From positions 1,860,001 to 1,924,000 of the forward strand of contig NW_026870888.1 of NCBI RefSeq assembly GCF_033118175.1: 64,000 bases of DNA. Direction: 5' to 3'. Shown here piece by piece: positions 40,216-51,360 of this stretch. The position numbers and the translations under genes were made by a program. Below the pieces are notes generated by a model. That model did not search any database and had not been told where the DNA came from. It saw only the letters and a program-made list of their open reading frames with translations. Each line of letters opens with the position of its first letter. The stretch's first letter is position 1. Origin of the DNA: Dama dama (Eukaryota; Chordata; Mammalia; Artiodactyla; Cervidae).

Positions 40216-43200
40216 CGAGAAAAACCATGAGACTTCCCCCTCGCCGCGAGATGAGGCCCGATTCCCCTGCACTGCGTGCAGAGCAATTCCGTGTTCCACA
40301 TCAAACGTGAAAGGAGCTTTGTATCCTTGATGGCACTCCAGAGAAAACCCAAAGTAACTGTCTCAAGTCTAGAAGGATCCTGAGGCCACTGTAGCAGCAC
40401 GGAAGGCTCCGTGGACCCCAAATCATCTCGAGATGAGAGCTGAGTCCCTGGCTTCGACTTAAGAGGAAAACCAAGTTTCCTCAAGCACCTCAAGAGGAGG
40501 CTTCTCTCAGCTACAGGTATTTGAGAGGAACCCGGAGTTTGTGGCCTCAAGTGGAATGGACACCGAGATGCTCTGACTCGAAGTAAGGCCGGATATCCCT
40601 GCAGTGAATTGAATGCAGGCTCGTCTTGCATCTCCCAAGACGAAGGGATGTCTGAATCCCCTGTGGAGACCACAGAGAAAGAACTAGTCCTCCGCCTCAT
40701 TGCGACCGGAGGCCTCACATCCTTTGAAAACTCGAGAGGTCCGCGGAGATCAATGCTTCCAAAGGAGACGATGCCTGACTCCTCTTGAAAATGGTTAGAA
40801 TTCCCAGGATCCCTGTCCACATGGACGGGGACACTGGGTCTCCCGCCTCACGTGGAGACGCGTCCCAATTTCCATGCCAAGACTCGAGGAGAATCCCGAG
40901 GTGTCCCTCGCACCTAGGCAGGAGTCCTGACGTCGCTGAACAAACACGTGTCTGGAAGGGCCCTCCCCATCGTAACTCGAGAATATACCCCAGGTTCCGG
41001 CCGCAACTCGAGAAAAACCATGAGAATTCCCCCTCGCCGCGAGATGAGGCCCGATTCCCCTGGACTGCGTGCAGAGCAATTCCGTGTTCCACATCAAACT
41101 GGAAAGGAGCCTTGATTTCCTTGATGGCACTCCAGAGAAAACCCAAGATCACTGTCTCAAGTCTAGAGGGATCCTGAGGTCACAAGAGCAACACGAAAGG
41201 GCTCCGTGGACCCCAAATCAACTCGAGATGAGAGCTTAGTCCCTGGCTTCGACTCAAGAGGAATCCCAACTTTCCACAAGCACCTCAAGAGGAGGCTTCT
41301 CTCAGCTACAGGTATGTGAGAGGACCCTGAGTTTGTGGCCTCAAGTGGAATGGACACCGAGATGCTCTGACTCGAAGTAAGGCCGGATATCCCTGCAGGG
41401 AATTGAATGCAGGCTCGTCTTGCATCTCCCAAGACAAAGGGATGTCTGAATCCCCTGTGGAGAACACAGAGAAAGACCTAGTCCTCAGCCTCATCGCGAC
41501 CGGAGGCCTCACATCCTTTGAAAACTCGAGAGGTCCGCGGAGATCAATCCTTCCAAAGGAGACGATGCCTGACTCCTCTTGAAAATGGTTAGGAGTCCCA
41601 GGATCCCTGTCCACATGGACGGGGACCCTGGGTCTCCCGCGTCACGTGGAGACGCGTCCCAATTGCCATGCCAAGACTCGAGGAGAATCCCGAGGTGTCC
41701 CTCGCACCTAGGCAGGAGTCCTGACGTCGCTGAACAAACACGTGTCTGGAAGGGCCCTCCCCGACGTAACTCGAGAATATACCCCAGGTTCCGGCCGCAA
41801 CTCGAGGAAAACCATGAGACTTCCCCCTCGCCACGAGATGAGGCCCGATTCCCCTGCACTGCGTGGAGAGCAATTCCGAGTTTCACATCAAACGTGAAAG
41901 GAGCCTTGATTTCCTTGATGGCACTCCAGAGAAAACCCCAGATCACTGTCTCAAGTCTAGAGGGATCCTGAGGTCACTGGAGCAACACGAAATGGCTCCG
42001 TGGACCCCAAATCAACTCGAGATGAGAGCTGAGTCCCTGGCTTCGACTTAAGAGGAAAACCAAGTTTCCTCAAGCACCTCAAGAGGAGGCTTCTCTCAGC
42101 TACAGGTATGTGAGAGGGACCCTGAGTTTGTGGCCTCTAGTGGAATGGACACCGAGATGCTCTGACTCGAAATCAGGCCGGATATCCCTGCAGTGAATTG
42201 AATGCAGGCTCGTCTTGCATCTCCCAAGACGAAGGGATGTCTGAATCCCCTGTGGAGACCACAGAGAAAGAACTAGTCCTCCGCCTCATTGCGACCGTAG
42301 GCCTCACATCCTTTGAAAACTCGCGAGGTCCGCGGAGATCAATGCTTCCAAAGGAGACGATGCCTGACTCCTCTTGAAAATGGTTAGAATTCCCAGGATC
42401 CCTGTCCACATGGACGGGGAACCTGGGTCTCCCGCCTCACGTGGAGACGCGTCCCAATTGCCATGCCAAGACTCGAGGAGAATCCCGAGGTGTCCCTCGC
42501 ACCTAGGCAGGAGTTCTGATGTCGCTGAACAAACACGTGTCTGGAAGGGCCCTCCCAGTCGAAACTCGAGAATATACCCGAGGTTCCGGCCGCAACTCGA
42601 GAAAAACCATGAGACTTCCCCCTCGCCGCGAGATGAGGCCCGATTCCCCTGCCCTGCGTGCAGAGAAATTCCGTTTTCCACATCAAACGTGAAAGGAGCC
42701 TTGATTTCCTTGATGGCACTCCAGAGAAAACCCAAGATCACTGTCTCAAGCGTAGAGGGATCCTGAGGTCACTGGAAGAAGACGAAACGGCTCCGTCGAC
42801 CCCAAATCAACTCGAGATGAGAGCTTAGTCCCTGGCGTCGACTCAAGAGGAATACCAACTTTCCACAAGCACCTGAAGACGAGGCTTCTCGCAGCGACAG
42901 GTATGTGAGAGGGACCCTGAGTTTGTGGACTCAAGTGGAATGGACACCGAGATGCTCTGACTCGAAGTAAGGCCGGATATCCCTGCAGTGAATTGAATGC
43001 AGGCTCGTCTTGCATCTCCCAAGACGAAGGGATGTGTGAATCCCCTGTGGAGACGACAGAGAAAGACCTAGTCCTCCGCCTCATCGCGACAGGAGGCCTC
43101 ATATCCTTTGAAAACTCGAGAGGTCTCCGGAGATCAATGCTTCCAAAGGAGACGATGCCTGACTCTTCTTGAAAATGGATAGGAGTCCCAGGATCCCTGT

Positions 43201-45179
43201 GGCACGTGGAAAGGGATCCTGGGTCTCCCGCCTCACGTGGAGACGCATCCCAATTGCCATGCCAAGACTCGAGGAGAATCCCGAGGTGTCCCTCGCACCT
43301 AGGCAGGAGTCCTGACGTCGCTGAACAAACACGTGTCTGGAAGGGCCCTCCCCGTCGTAACTCGAGAATATACCCCAGGTTGGTCCGCAACTCGAGAAAA
43401 ACCATGAGACTTCCCCCTCGCCTCGAGATGAAGCCCGATTCCCCTGCACTGTGTGCAGAGCAATTCCGAGTTGCACATCAAACGTGAAATGAGCCTTGAT
43501 TTCCTTGATGGCACTCCAGAGAAAACCCAAGATCACTGTCTCAAGTCTAGAGGGATCCTGAGGTCACTGGAACAACACGAAAGGGCTCCGTGGACCCCAA
43601 ATCAACTCGAGATGAGAGCTTAGTCCCTGGCTTCGACTCAAGAGGAATACCAACTTTCCACAAGCACCTCAAGAGGAGGCTTCTCTCAGCTACAGGTATG
43701 TGAGAGGGACCCTGAGTTTGTGGCCTCACGTGGATGGACACCGAGATGCTGACTCAAAGTAAGGCAGGATATCCCTGCAGTGAATTGAATGCAGGCTCGT
43801 CTTGCATCTCCCAAGACGAAGGGATGTCTGAAACCCCTGTGGACACTACAGAGAAAGTCCTAGTTCTCCGCCTCATCGCGACCGGAGGCCTCACATCCTT
43901 TGAAAACTCGAGAGGTCTGCGGAGATCAATGCTTCCAAAGATGACGATGCCTGACTCCTCTTGAAAATGGATAGGAGTCCCAGGATCCCTGTGGCAGGTG
44001 GACAGGGACCCTGGGTCTCCCGCCTCACGTGGAGACGCGTCCCAATTGCCATGCCAAGACTCGAGGAGAATCCCGAGGTGTCCCTCGCACCTAGGCAGGA
44101 GTCCTGACGTCGCTGAACAAACACGTGTCTGGAAGGGCCCTCCCCGTCGTAACTCGAGAATATACCCCAGGGCCTGGCCGAATTCGAATAAAACCATGAG
44201 ACTTCCCCCTCGCCGCGAGATGAGGCCCGATTCCCCTGCACTGCGTGCAGAGCAATACCGTGCTTCACATCAAACGTGAAAGGGGCCTTGATTTCCTTGA
44301 TGGCACCCTTGAGAAAACCCAAGATCACTGTCTCAAGTCTAGAGGGATCCTGAGGTCACTGGAGCAACACGAAAGGGCTCCGTGGATCCCAAATCAACTC
44401 GAGATGAGAGCTTAGTCCCTGGCTTCGAATCAAGAGGAATACCAACTTTCCACAAGCACCTCAAGAGGAGGCTTCTCTCAGCTACAGGTATGTGAGAGGG
44501 ACCCTGAGTTTGTGGCCTCAAGTAGAATGGACACCGAGATGCTCTGACTAGAAGTAAGGCCGGATATCCCTGCAGTGAATTGAATGCAGGCTCGTCTTGC
44601 CTCTCCCAAGACGAAGGGATGTCTGAATCCCCTGTGGAGACCACAGAGAAAGACCTAGTTCTCCGCCTCATCGCTACTGGAGGCCTCACATCCTTTCAAA
44701 ACTCGAGAGGTCCGCGGAGATCAATGCTTCCAAAGTAGACGATGCCTGACTCCTCTTGAAAATGGATAGGAGTCCCAGGATCCCTGTGGCACGTGGAAAG
44801 GGACACTGGGTCTCCCGCCTCACGTGGAGACGCGTCCCAATTGCCATGCCAAGACTCGAGGAGAATCCTGAGGTGTCCCTCGCACCTAGGCAGGAGTTCT
44901 GATGTCGCTGAACAAACACGTGTCTGGAAGGGCCCTCCCCGTCGTAACTCGAGAATATACCCGAGGTTCCGGCCGCAACTCGAGAAAAACCATGAGACTT
45001 CCCCCTCGCCGCGAGACGAGGCCCGATTCCCCTGCCCTGCGTGCAGAGCAATTCCGTTTTCCACATCAAACGTGAAAGGAGCCTTGATTTCCTTGATGGC
45101 ACTCCAGAGAAAACCCAAGATCACTGGCTCAAGCGTAGAGGGATCCTGAGGACACTGGAAGAACACGAAACGGCTCCGT
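40216..45179 (+). repeat. 5,561-bp heptamer amplification, right copy
   Basis: This is the partner of 34,655-39,618 at an unvarying 5,561-bp offset, 7 monomers averaging 794.4 bp. It includes aaggagctttgtatcc near 40,310 and tccacatggacggg near 40,817, 41,611 and 42,408. Its left flank (gttccggccgcaac, tccctgtcataac) resembles the unit at 21.8-22.1 kb, which also has gaggccactgtagcagc. That suggests this copy retains the older junction and the left copy was joined secondarily. Confidence 0.85.
42751..45133 (+). repeat. Trimer HOR copy (C-A-B), 2,383 bp
   Basis: C mark at 42,751, A mark at about 43,379, B mark at about 44,171, next C mark at 45,134. It shares the 2-bp loss giving gagatgctgactc near 43,742 with the copy 5,561 bp upstream, so it moved as part of the heptamer. 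Confidence 0.75.
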
Positions 45180-47518
45180 AGACCCCAAATCAACTCGAGA
45201 TGAGAGCTTAGTCCCTGGCGTCGACTCAAGAGGAATACCAACTTTCCACAAGCCCCTGAAGAGGAGGCTTCTCGCAGCGACAGGTATGTGAGAGGGACCC
45301 TGAGTTTGTGGCCTCAAGTGGAATGGACACCGAGATGCTCTGACTCGAAGCATGGCCGGATATCCCTGCAGTGAATTGAATGCAGGCTCGTCTTGCATCT
45401 CCCAAGTCGAAGGGATGTGTGAATCCCCTGTGGAGACGACAGAGAAAGACCTAGTCCTCCGCCTCATCGCGACAGGAGGCCTCATATCCTTTGAAAACTC
45501 GAGAGGTCTCCGGAGATCAATGCTTCCAAAGGAGACGATGCCTGACTCTTCTTGAAAATGGATAGGAGTCCCAGGATCCCTGTGGCACGTGGAAAGGGAT
45601 CCTGGGTCTCCCGCCTCACGTGGAGACGCATCCCAATTGCCATGCCAAGACTCGAGGAGAATCCCGAGGTGTCCCTCGCACCTAGGCAGGAGTCCTGACG
45701 TCGCTGAACAAACACGTGTCTGGAAGGGCCCTCCCCGTCGTAACTCGAGAATATACCCCAGGTTGGTCCGCAACTCGAGAAAAACCATGAGACTTCCCCC
45801 TCGCCTCGAGATGAAGCCCGATTCCCCTGCACTGCGTGCAGAGCAATTCCGAGTTGCACATCAAACGTGAAAGGAGCCTTGATTTCCTTGATGGCACTCC
45901 AGAGAAAACCCAAGATCACTGTCTCAAGTCTAGAGGGATCCTGAGGTCACTGGAACAACACGAAAGGGCTCCGTGGACCCCAAATCAACTCGAGATGAGA
46001 GCTTAGTCCCTGGCTTCGACTCAAGAGGAATACCAACTTTCCACAAGCACCTCAAGAGGAGGCTTCTCTCAGCTACAGGTATGTGAGAGGGACCCTGAGT
46101 TTGTGGCCTCACGTGGATGGACACCGAGATGCTCTGACTCAAAGTAAGGCAGGATATCCCTGCAGTGAATTGAATGCAGGCTCGTCTTGCATCTCCCAAG
46201 ACGAAGGGATGTCTGAAACCCCTGTGGACACTACAGAGAAAGTCCTAGTTCTCCGCCTCATCGCGACCGGAGGCCTCACATCCTTTGAAAACTCGAGAGG
46301 TCTGCGGAGATCAATGCTTCCAAAGATGACGATGCCTGACTCCTCTTGAAAATGGATAGGAGTCCCAGGATCCCTGTGGCAGGTGGACAGGGACCCTGGG
46401 TCTCCCGCCTCACGTGAAGACGCGTCCCAATTGCCATGCCAAGACTCGAGGAGAATCCCGAGGTGTCCCTCGCACCTAGGCAGGAGTCCTGACGTCGCTG
46501 AACAAACACGTGTCTGGAAGGGCCCTCCCCGTCGTAACTCGAGAATATACCCCAGGGCCTGGCCGAATTCGAATAAAACCATGAGACTTCCCCCTCGCCG
46601 CGAGATGAGGCCCGATTCCCCTGCACTGCGTGCAGAGCAATACCGTGCTTCACATCAAACGTGAAAGGGGCCTTGATTTCCTTGATGGCACCCTTGAGAA
46701 AACCCAAGATCACTGTCTCAAGTCTAGAGGGATCCTGAGGTCACTGGAGCAACACGAAAGGGCTCCGTGGATCCCAAATCAACTCGAGATGAGAGCTTAG
46801 TCCCTGGCTTCGAATCAAGAGGAATACCAACTTTCCACAAGCACCTCAAGAGGAGGCTTCTCTCAGCTACAGGTATGTGAGAGGGACCCTGAGTTTGTGG
46901 CCTCAAGTAGAATGGACACCGAGATGCTCTGACTCGAAGTAAGGCCGGATATCCCTGCAGTGAATTGAATGCAGGCTCGTCTTGCCTCTCCCAAGACGAA
47001 GGAATGTCTGAATCCCCTGTGGAGACCACAGAGAAAGACCTAGTTCTCCGCCTCATCGCTACTGGAGGCCTCACATCCTTTCAAAACTCGAGAGGTCCGC
47101 GGAGATCAATGCTTCCAAAGTAGACGATGCCTGACTCCTCTTGAAAATGGATAGGAGTCCCAGGATCCCTGTGGCACGTGGAAAGGGACACTGGGTCTCC
47201 CGCCTCACGTGGAGACGCGTCCCAATTGCCATGCCAAGACTCGAGGAGAATCCTGAGGTGTCCCTCGCACCTAGGCAGGAGTTCTGATGTCGCTGAACAA
47301 ACACGTGTCTGGAAGGGCCCTCCCCGTCGTAACTCGAGAATATACCCGAGGTTCCGGCCGCAACTCGAGAAAAACCATGAGACTTCCCCCTCGCCGCGAG
47401 ACGAGGCCCGATTCCCCTGCCCTGCGTGCAGAGCAATTCCGTTTTCCACATCAAACGTGAAAGGAGCCTTGATTTCCTTGATGGCACTCCAGAGAAAACC
47501 CAAGATCACTGGCTCAAG
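45134..47518 (+). repeat. Trimer HOR copy (C-A-B), 2,385 bp
   Basis: This copy follows directly on the previous one: C at 45,134, A at about 45,761, B at about 46,556, next C at 47,519. It lacks the 2-bp loss, so it is not a simple copy of its left neighbour. It is the only pair of directly adjacent trimers in the window. Confidence 0.75.
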
Positions 47519-49550
47519 CGTAGAGGGATCCTGAGGACACTGGAAGAACACGAAACGGCTCCGTAGACCCCAAATCAACTCGAGATGAGAGCTTAGTCCC
47601 TGGCGTCGACTCAAGAGGAATACCAACTTTCCACAAGCCCCTGAAGAGGAGGCTTCTCGCAGCGACAGGTATGTGAGAGGGACCCTGAGTTTGTGGCCTC
47701 AAGTGGAATGGACACCGAGATGCTCTGACTCGAAGCATGGCCGGATATCCCTGCAGTGAATTGAATGCAGGCTCGTCTTGCTTCTCCCAAGACGAAGGGA
47801 TGTGTGAATCCCCTGTGGAGACGACAGAGAAAGACCTAGTCCTCCGCCTCATCGCGACAGGAGGCCTCATATCCTTTGAAAACTCGAGAGGTCTCCAGAG
47901 ATCAATGCTTCCAAAGGAGACGATGCCTGACTCTTCTAGAAAATGGATAGGAGTCCCAGGATCCCTGTGGCACGTGGAAAGGGACCCTGGGTCTCCCGCC
48001 TCACGTGGAGACGCATCCCAATTGCCATGCCAAGACTCGAGGAGAATCCCGAGGTGTCCCTCGCACCTAGGCAGGAGTCCTGACGTCGCTGAACAAACAC
48101 GTGTCTGGAAGGGCCCTCCCCGTCGTAACTCGAGAATATACCCCAGATTGGTCCGCAACTCGAGAAAAACCATGAGACTTCCCCCTCGCCTCGAGATGAG
48201 GCCCGATTCCCCTGTACTGCATGCAGAGCAATTCCGAGTTGCACATCAAACGTGAAAGGAGCCTTGATTTCCTTGATGGCACTCCAGTGAAAACCCAAGA
48301 TCACTGTCTTAAGTCTAGATGGATCCTGAGGTCACTGGAACAACACGAAAGGGCTCCGTGGACCCCAAATCAACTCGAGATGAGAGCTTAGTCCCTGGCT
48401 TCGACTCAAGAGGAATACCAACTTTCCACAAGCACCTCAAGAGGAGGCTTCTCGCAGCGACAGGTATGTGAGAGGACCCTGAGTTTGTGGCCTCAAGTGG
48501 AATGGACACCGAGATGCTCTGACTCGAAGTAAGGCCGGATATCCCTGCAGTGAATTGAATACAAGCTCGTCTTGCATCTCCCAAGACGAAGGGATGTCTG
48601 AATCCCCTGTGGAGACCACAGAGAAAGACCTAGTTCTCCACCTCATCGTGACCGGAGGCCTCACATCATTTGAAAACTCGAGAGGTCCGCGGAGATCAAT
48701 GCTTCCAAAGGAGACGATGCCTGACTCCTCTTGAAAATGGTTAGGAGTCCCAGGATCCCTGTCCACATGGACGGGGACCCTGGGTCTCCCGCTTCACGTG
48801 GAGACGCGTCCCAATTGCCATGCCAAGACTCGAGGAGAATCCCGAGGTGTCCATCGCACCTAGGCAGGAGTCCTGACGTCGCTGAACAAACACGTGTCTG
48901 GAAGGGCCCTCCCCGTCGTAACTCGAGAATATACCCCAGGTTCCGGCCGCAACTCGAGAAAAACCATGAGACTTCCCCCTCGCCGCGAGATGAGGCCCGT
49001 TTCCCCTGCACTGCGTGCAGAGCAATTCCGTGTTCCACATCAAACGTGAAAGGAGCCTTGATTTCCTTGATGGCACTCCAGAGAAAACCCAAGATCACTG
49101 TCTCAAGTCTAGAGGGATCCTGAGGTCACTGGAGCAACACGAAAGGGCTCCGTGGACCCCAAATCAACTCGAGATGAGAGCTTAGTCCCTGGCTTCGACT
49201 CAAGAGGAATACGAACTTTCCACAAGCACCTCAAGAGGAGGCTTCTCTCAGCTACAGGTATGTGAGAGGGACCCTGAGTTTGTGGCCTCAAGTGGAATGG
49301 ACACCGTGATGCTCTGACTCGAAGTAAGGCCGGATATCCCTGCAGTGAATTGAATGCAGGCTCGTCCGGCATCTCCCAAGACTAAGGGATGTCTGAATCC
49401 CCTGTGGAGACCACAGAGAAAGACCTAGTCCTCCGCCTCATCGCGACCGGAGGCCTCACATCCTTTGAAAACTCGAGAGGTCCGCGGAGATCAATGCTTC
49501 CAAAGGAGACGATGCCTGACTCCTCTTGAAAATGGATAGGAGTCCCAGGA
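46320..49550 (+). repeat. 19,072-bp-spaced repeat, right copy
   Basis: This is the partner of 27,250-30,480. It carries tcttaagtctagatgg at 48,307, tgaatacaagctcg at about 48,557 and cccaagactaaggg near 49,375. It ends where subfamily II begins near 49,530, whereas the left copy continues in subfamily I. Confidence 0.7.
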
Positions 49551-49560
49551 TCCCTGGGGC
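49470..49560 (+). other. Subfamily I to II junction
   Basis: The unit from 49,108 to 49,901 starts as a near copy of the unit at 30.04-30.83 kb, including the rare state cccaagactaaggg. It then reads cacgtgaaaacgcaccc at about 49,560, a block 4 state shared with 51,150 and 55,922. This places the switch between about 49,470 and 49,555. It is the right limit of the 3-kb segment repeated 19,072 bp away. Confidence 0.65.
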
Positions 49561-49901
49561 ACGTGAAAACGCACCCTGGGTCTCCCGCCTCACGTGGAGA
49601 CGCGTCCAAATGGCCATGCCAAGACTCGAGGAGAATCCCGAGTTGCCCCTCGCACCTAGGCAGGAGTCCTGACGTCGCTGAACAAACACGTGTCTGGAAG
49701 GGCCCTTCCGGTCGTAACTCGAGAGTGTACCCCAGGTTCCGGCCGCAACTCGAGAAAAACAATGAGACTTCCCCCTCGCCGCGAGATGAGGCCCGATTCC
49801 CCTGCACTGTGTGCAGAGCAATTCCGTGTTCCACATCAAACAGGAAAGGAGCCTTGATTTCCTTGATGGCACTCCAGAGAACACCCAATCACTGTCTCAT
49901 G

Positions 49902-51360
49902 TCTAGAGGGATACTGAGGTCACTCTAACAACACGAAAGGGCTCTGTGGACACCAAATCAACTCGAGATGAGAGCTTCTTCCCTGGCTTCGACTCAAGAG
50001 GAATACCCACTTTCCACAAGCACCTCAAGAGGAGGCTTCTCTCAGCTACAGGTATGTGAGAGGGACCCTGAGTTTGTGGCCTCAAGTGGAATGGACACCG
50101 AGATGCTCTGACTCGAAGGAAGGCCGGATATCCCTGCAATGAATTGAATGCAGGCCTCTTTTGCATCTCCCACGAAGAAGGGATGTCTGAATCCCCTGTG
50201 GAGACTAGAGAGAAAAACCTAGTTCTCCGCCTCTTCGCGATCGGAGGCCTCACGTCCTTTGAAAACTCGCGAGGTCCGCGGAGATCAATGCTTCCAAAGG
50301 AGACGATGCCTGACTCCTCTTGAAAATGGATAGGAGTCCCAGGATCCCTGTGGAACGTGGAACGGGACCCTGGGTCTCCCGCCTCACGTGGAGATGCATC
50401 CCAATGGCCATGCCAAGACTCGAGGAGAATCCCGAGGTGTCCCCACGCACCCAGGCAGGAGTCCTGACATCGCTGAATAAACACATGTCTGGAAAGGCCC
50501 TTCTGGTCGTAACTCGAGAATGTACCCCAGGTTCCGGCCGCAACTCGAGAAAAACAATGAGACTTCCCCCTCGCCGCGAGATGAGGCCCGATTCCCCTGC
50601 ACTGCGTGCAGAGCAATTCCGTGTTCCACATCAAACATGAAAGGAGCCTTGATTTCCTTGATGGCACTCCAGAGAACACCCAAGATCACTGTCTCATGTC
50701 TAGAGGGATACTGAGGTCACTGTAGCAACACGAAAGGGCTCCGTGGACCCCAAATCAACTCGAGATGAGAGCTTCTTCCCTGGCTTCGACTCAAGAGGAA
50801 TACCACTTTCCACAAGCACCTCAAGAGGAGGCTTCTCTCAGCTACAGGTATGTGAGAGGGACCCTGAGTTTGTGGCCTCAAGTGGAATGGACACCGAGAT
50901 GCTCTGACTCGAAGGAAGGCCGGATATCCCTGCAGTGAATTGAATGCAGGCCTCTTTTGCATCTCCCACGACGAAGGGATGTCTGAATCCCCTGTGGAGA
51001 CCACAGAGAAAGACCTAGTTCTCCGCCTCATCGCGATCGGAGAACTCACGTCCATTGAAAACTCGAGAGGTCCGCGGAGATCAATGCTTCCAAAAGAGAC
51101 GATGCCTGACTCCTCTTGAAAATGGATAGGAGTCCCAGGATCCCTGGGGCACGTGAAAACGCACCCTGGGTCTCCCGCCTCACGTGGAGACGCGTCCAAA
51201 TGGCCATGCCAAGACTCGAGGAGAATCCCGAGTTGCCCCTCGCACCTTGGCAGGAGTTCTGACGTCGCTGAACAAACACGTGTCTGGAAGGGCCCTTCCG
51301 GTCGTAACTCGAGAGTGTACCGCAGGTTCCGGCCGCAACTCGAGAAAAACAATGAGACTT
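49902..51360 (+). repeat. Six-monomer-offset duplication in block 4, left copy
   Basis: This matches 54,675-56,132 at about 4,773 bp. Shared states are cactctaacaac with gtggacaccaaatc (49,921), ctcttcgcgatcgg, gaggtgtccccacgcac (50,435), the short unit end gaggaataccactttcc (50,796; 55,570) and cacgtgaaaacgcaccc (51,150). Unit lengths of 797 and 795 bp here are partly explained by this local indel. Confidence 0.65.

Larger units (their letters stand above)
20000..49530 (+). repeat. Block 3: subfamily I monomers with nested higher-order repeats
   Basis: About 37 monomers return to subfamily I states. From about 20,000 to 27,200 the units look like ordinary diverged monomers with no clear multi-monomer order. 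From about 27,250 to 49,530 diagnostic variants recur at fixed distances, showing trimers of about 2,385 bp, a 5,561-bp heptamer copied twice, a one-unit tandem duplication and a 19,072-bp spaced repeat. Useful marker variants are ggttggtccgca (A), gcctggccgaattcgaat (B), tcaagcgtagagg (C) and tccacatggacggg (D). Unit lengths dip to 792-794 bp where small deletions are shared within these families. Confidence 0.85.

Noticed and set aside
34655..45179. Assembly artefact as the cause of the 5,561-bp duplication
   Set aside because: It cannot be excluded from sequence alone, but the copies differ by scattered substitutions and have different flanks, which argues for a real duplication.
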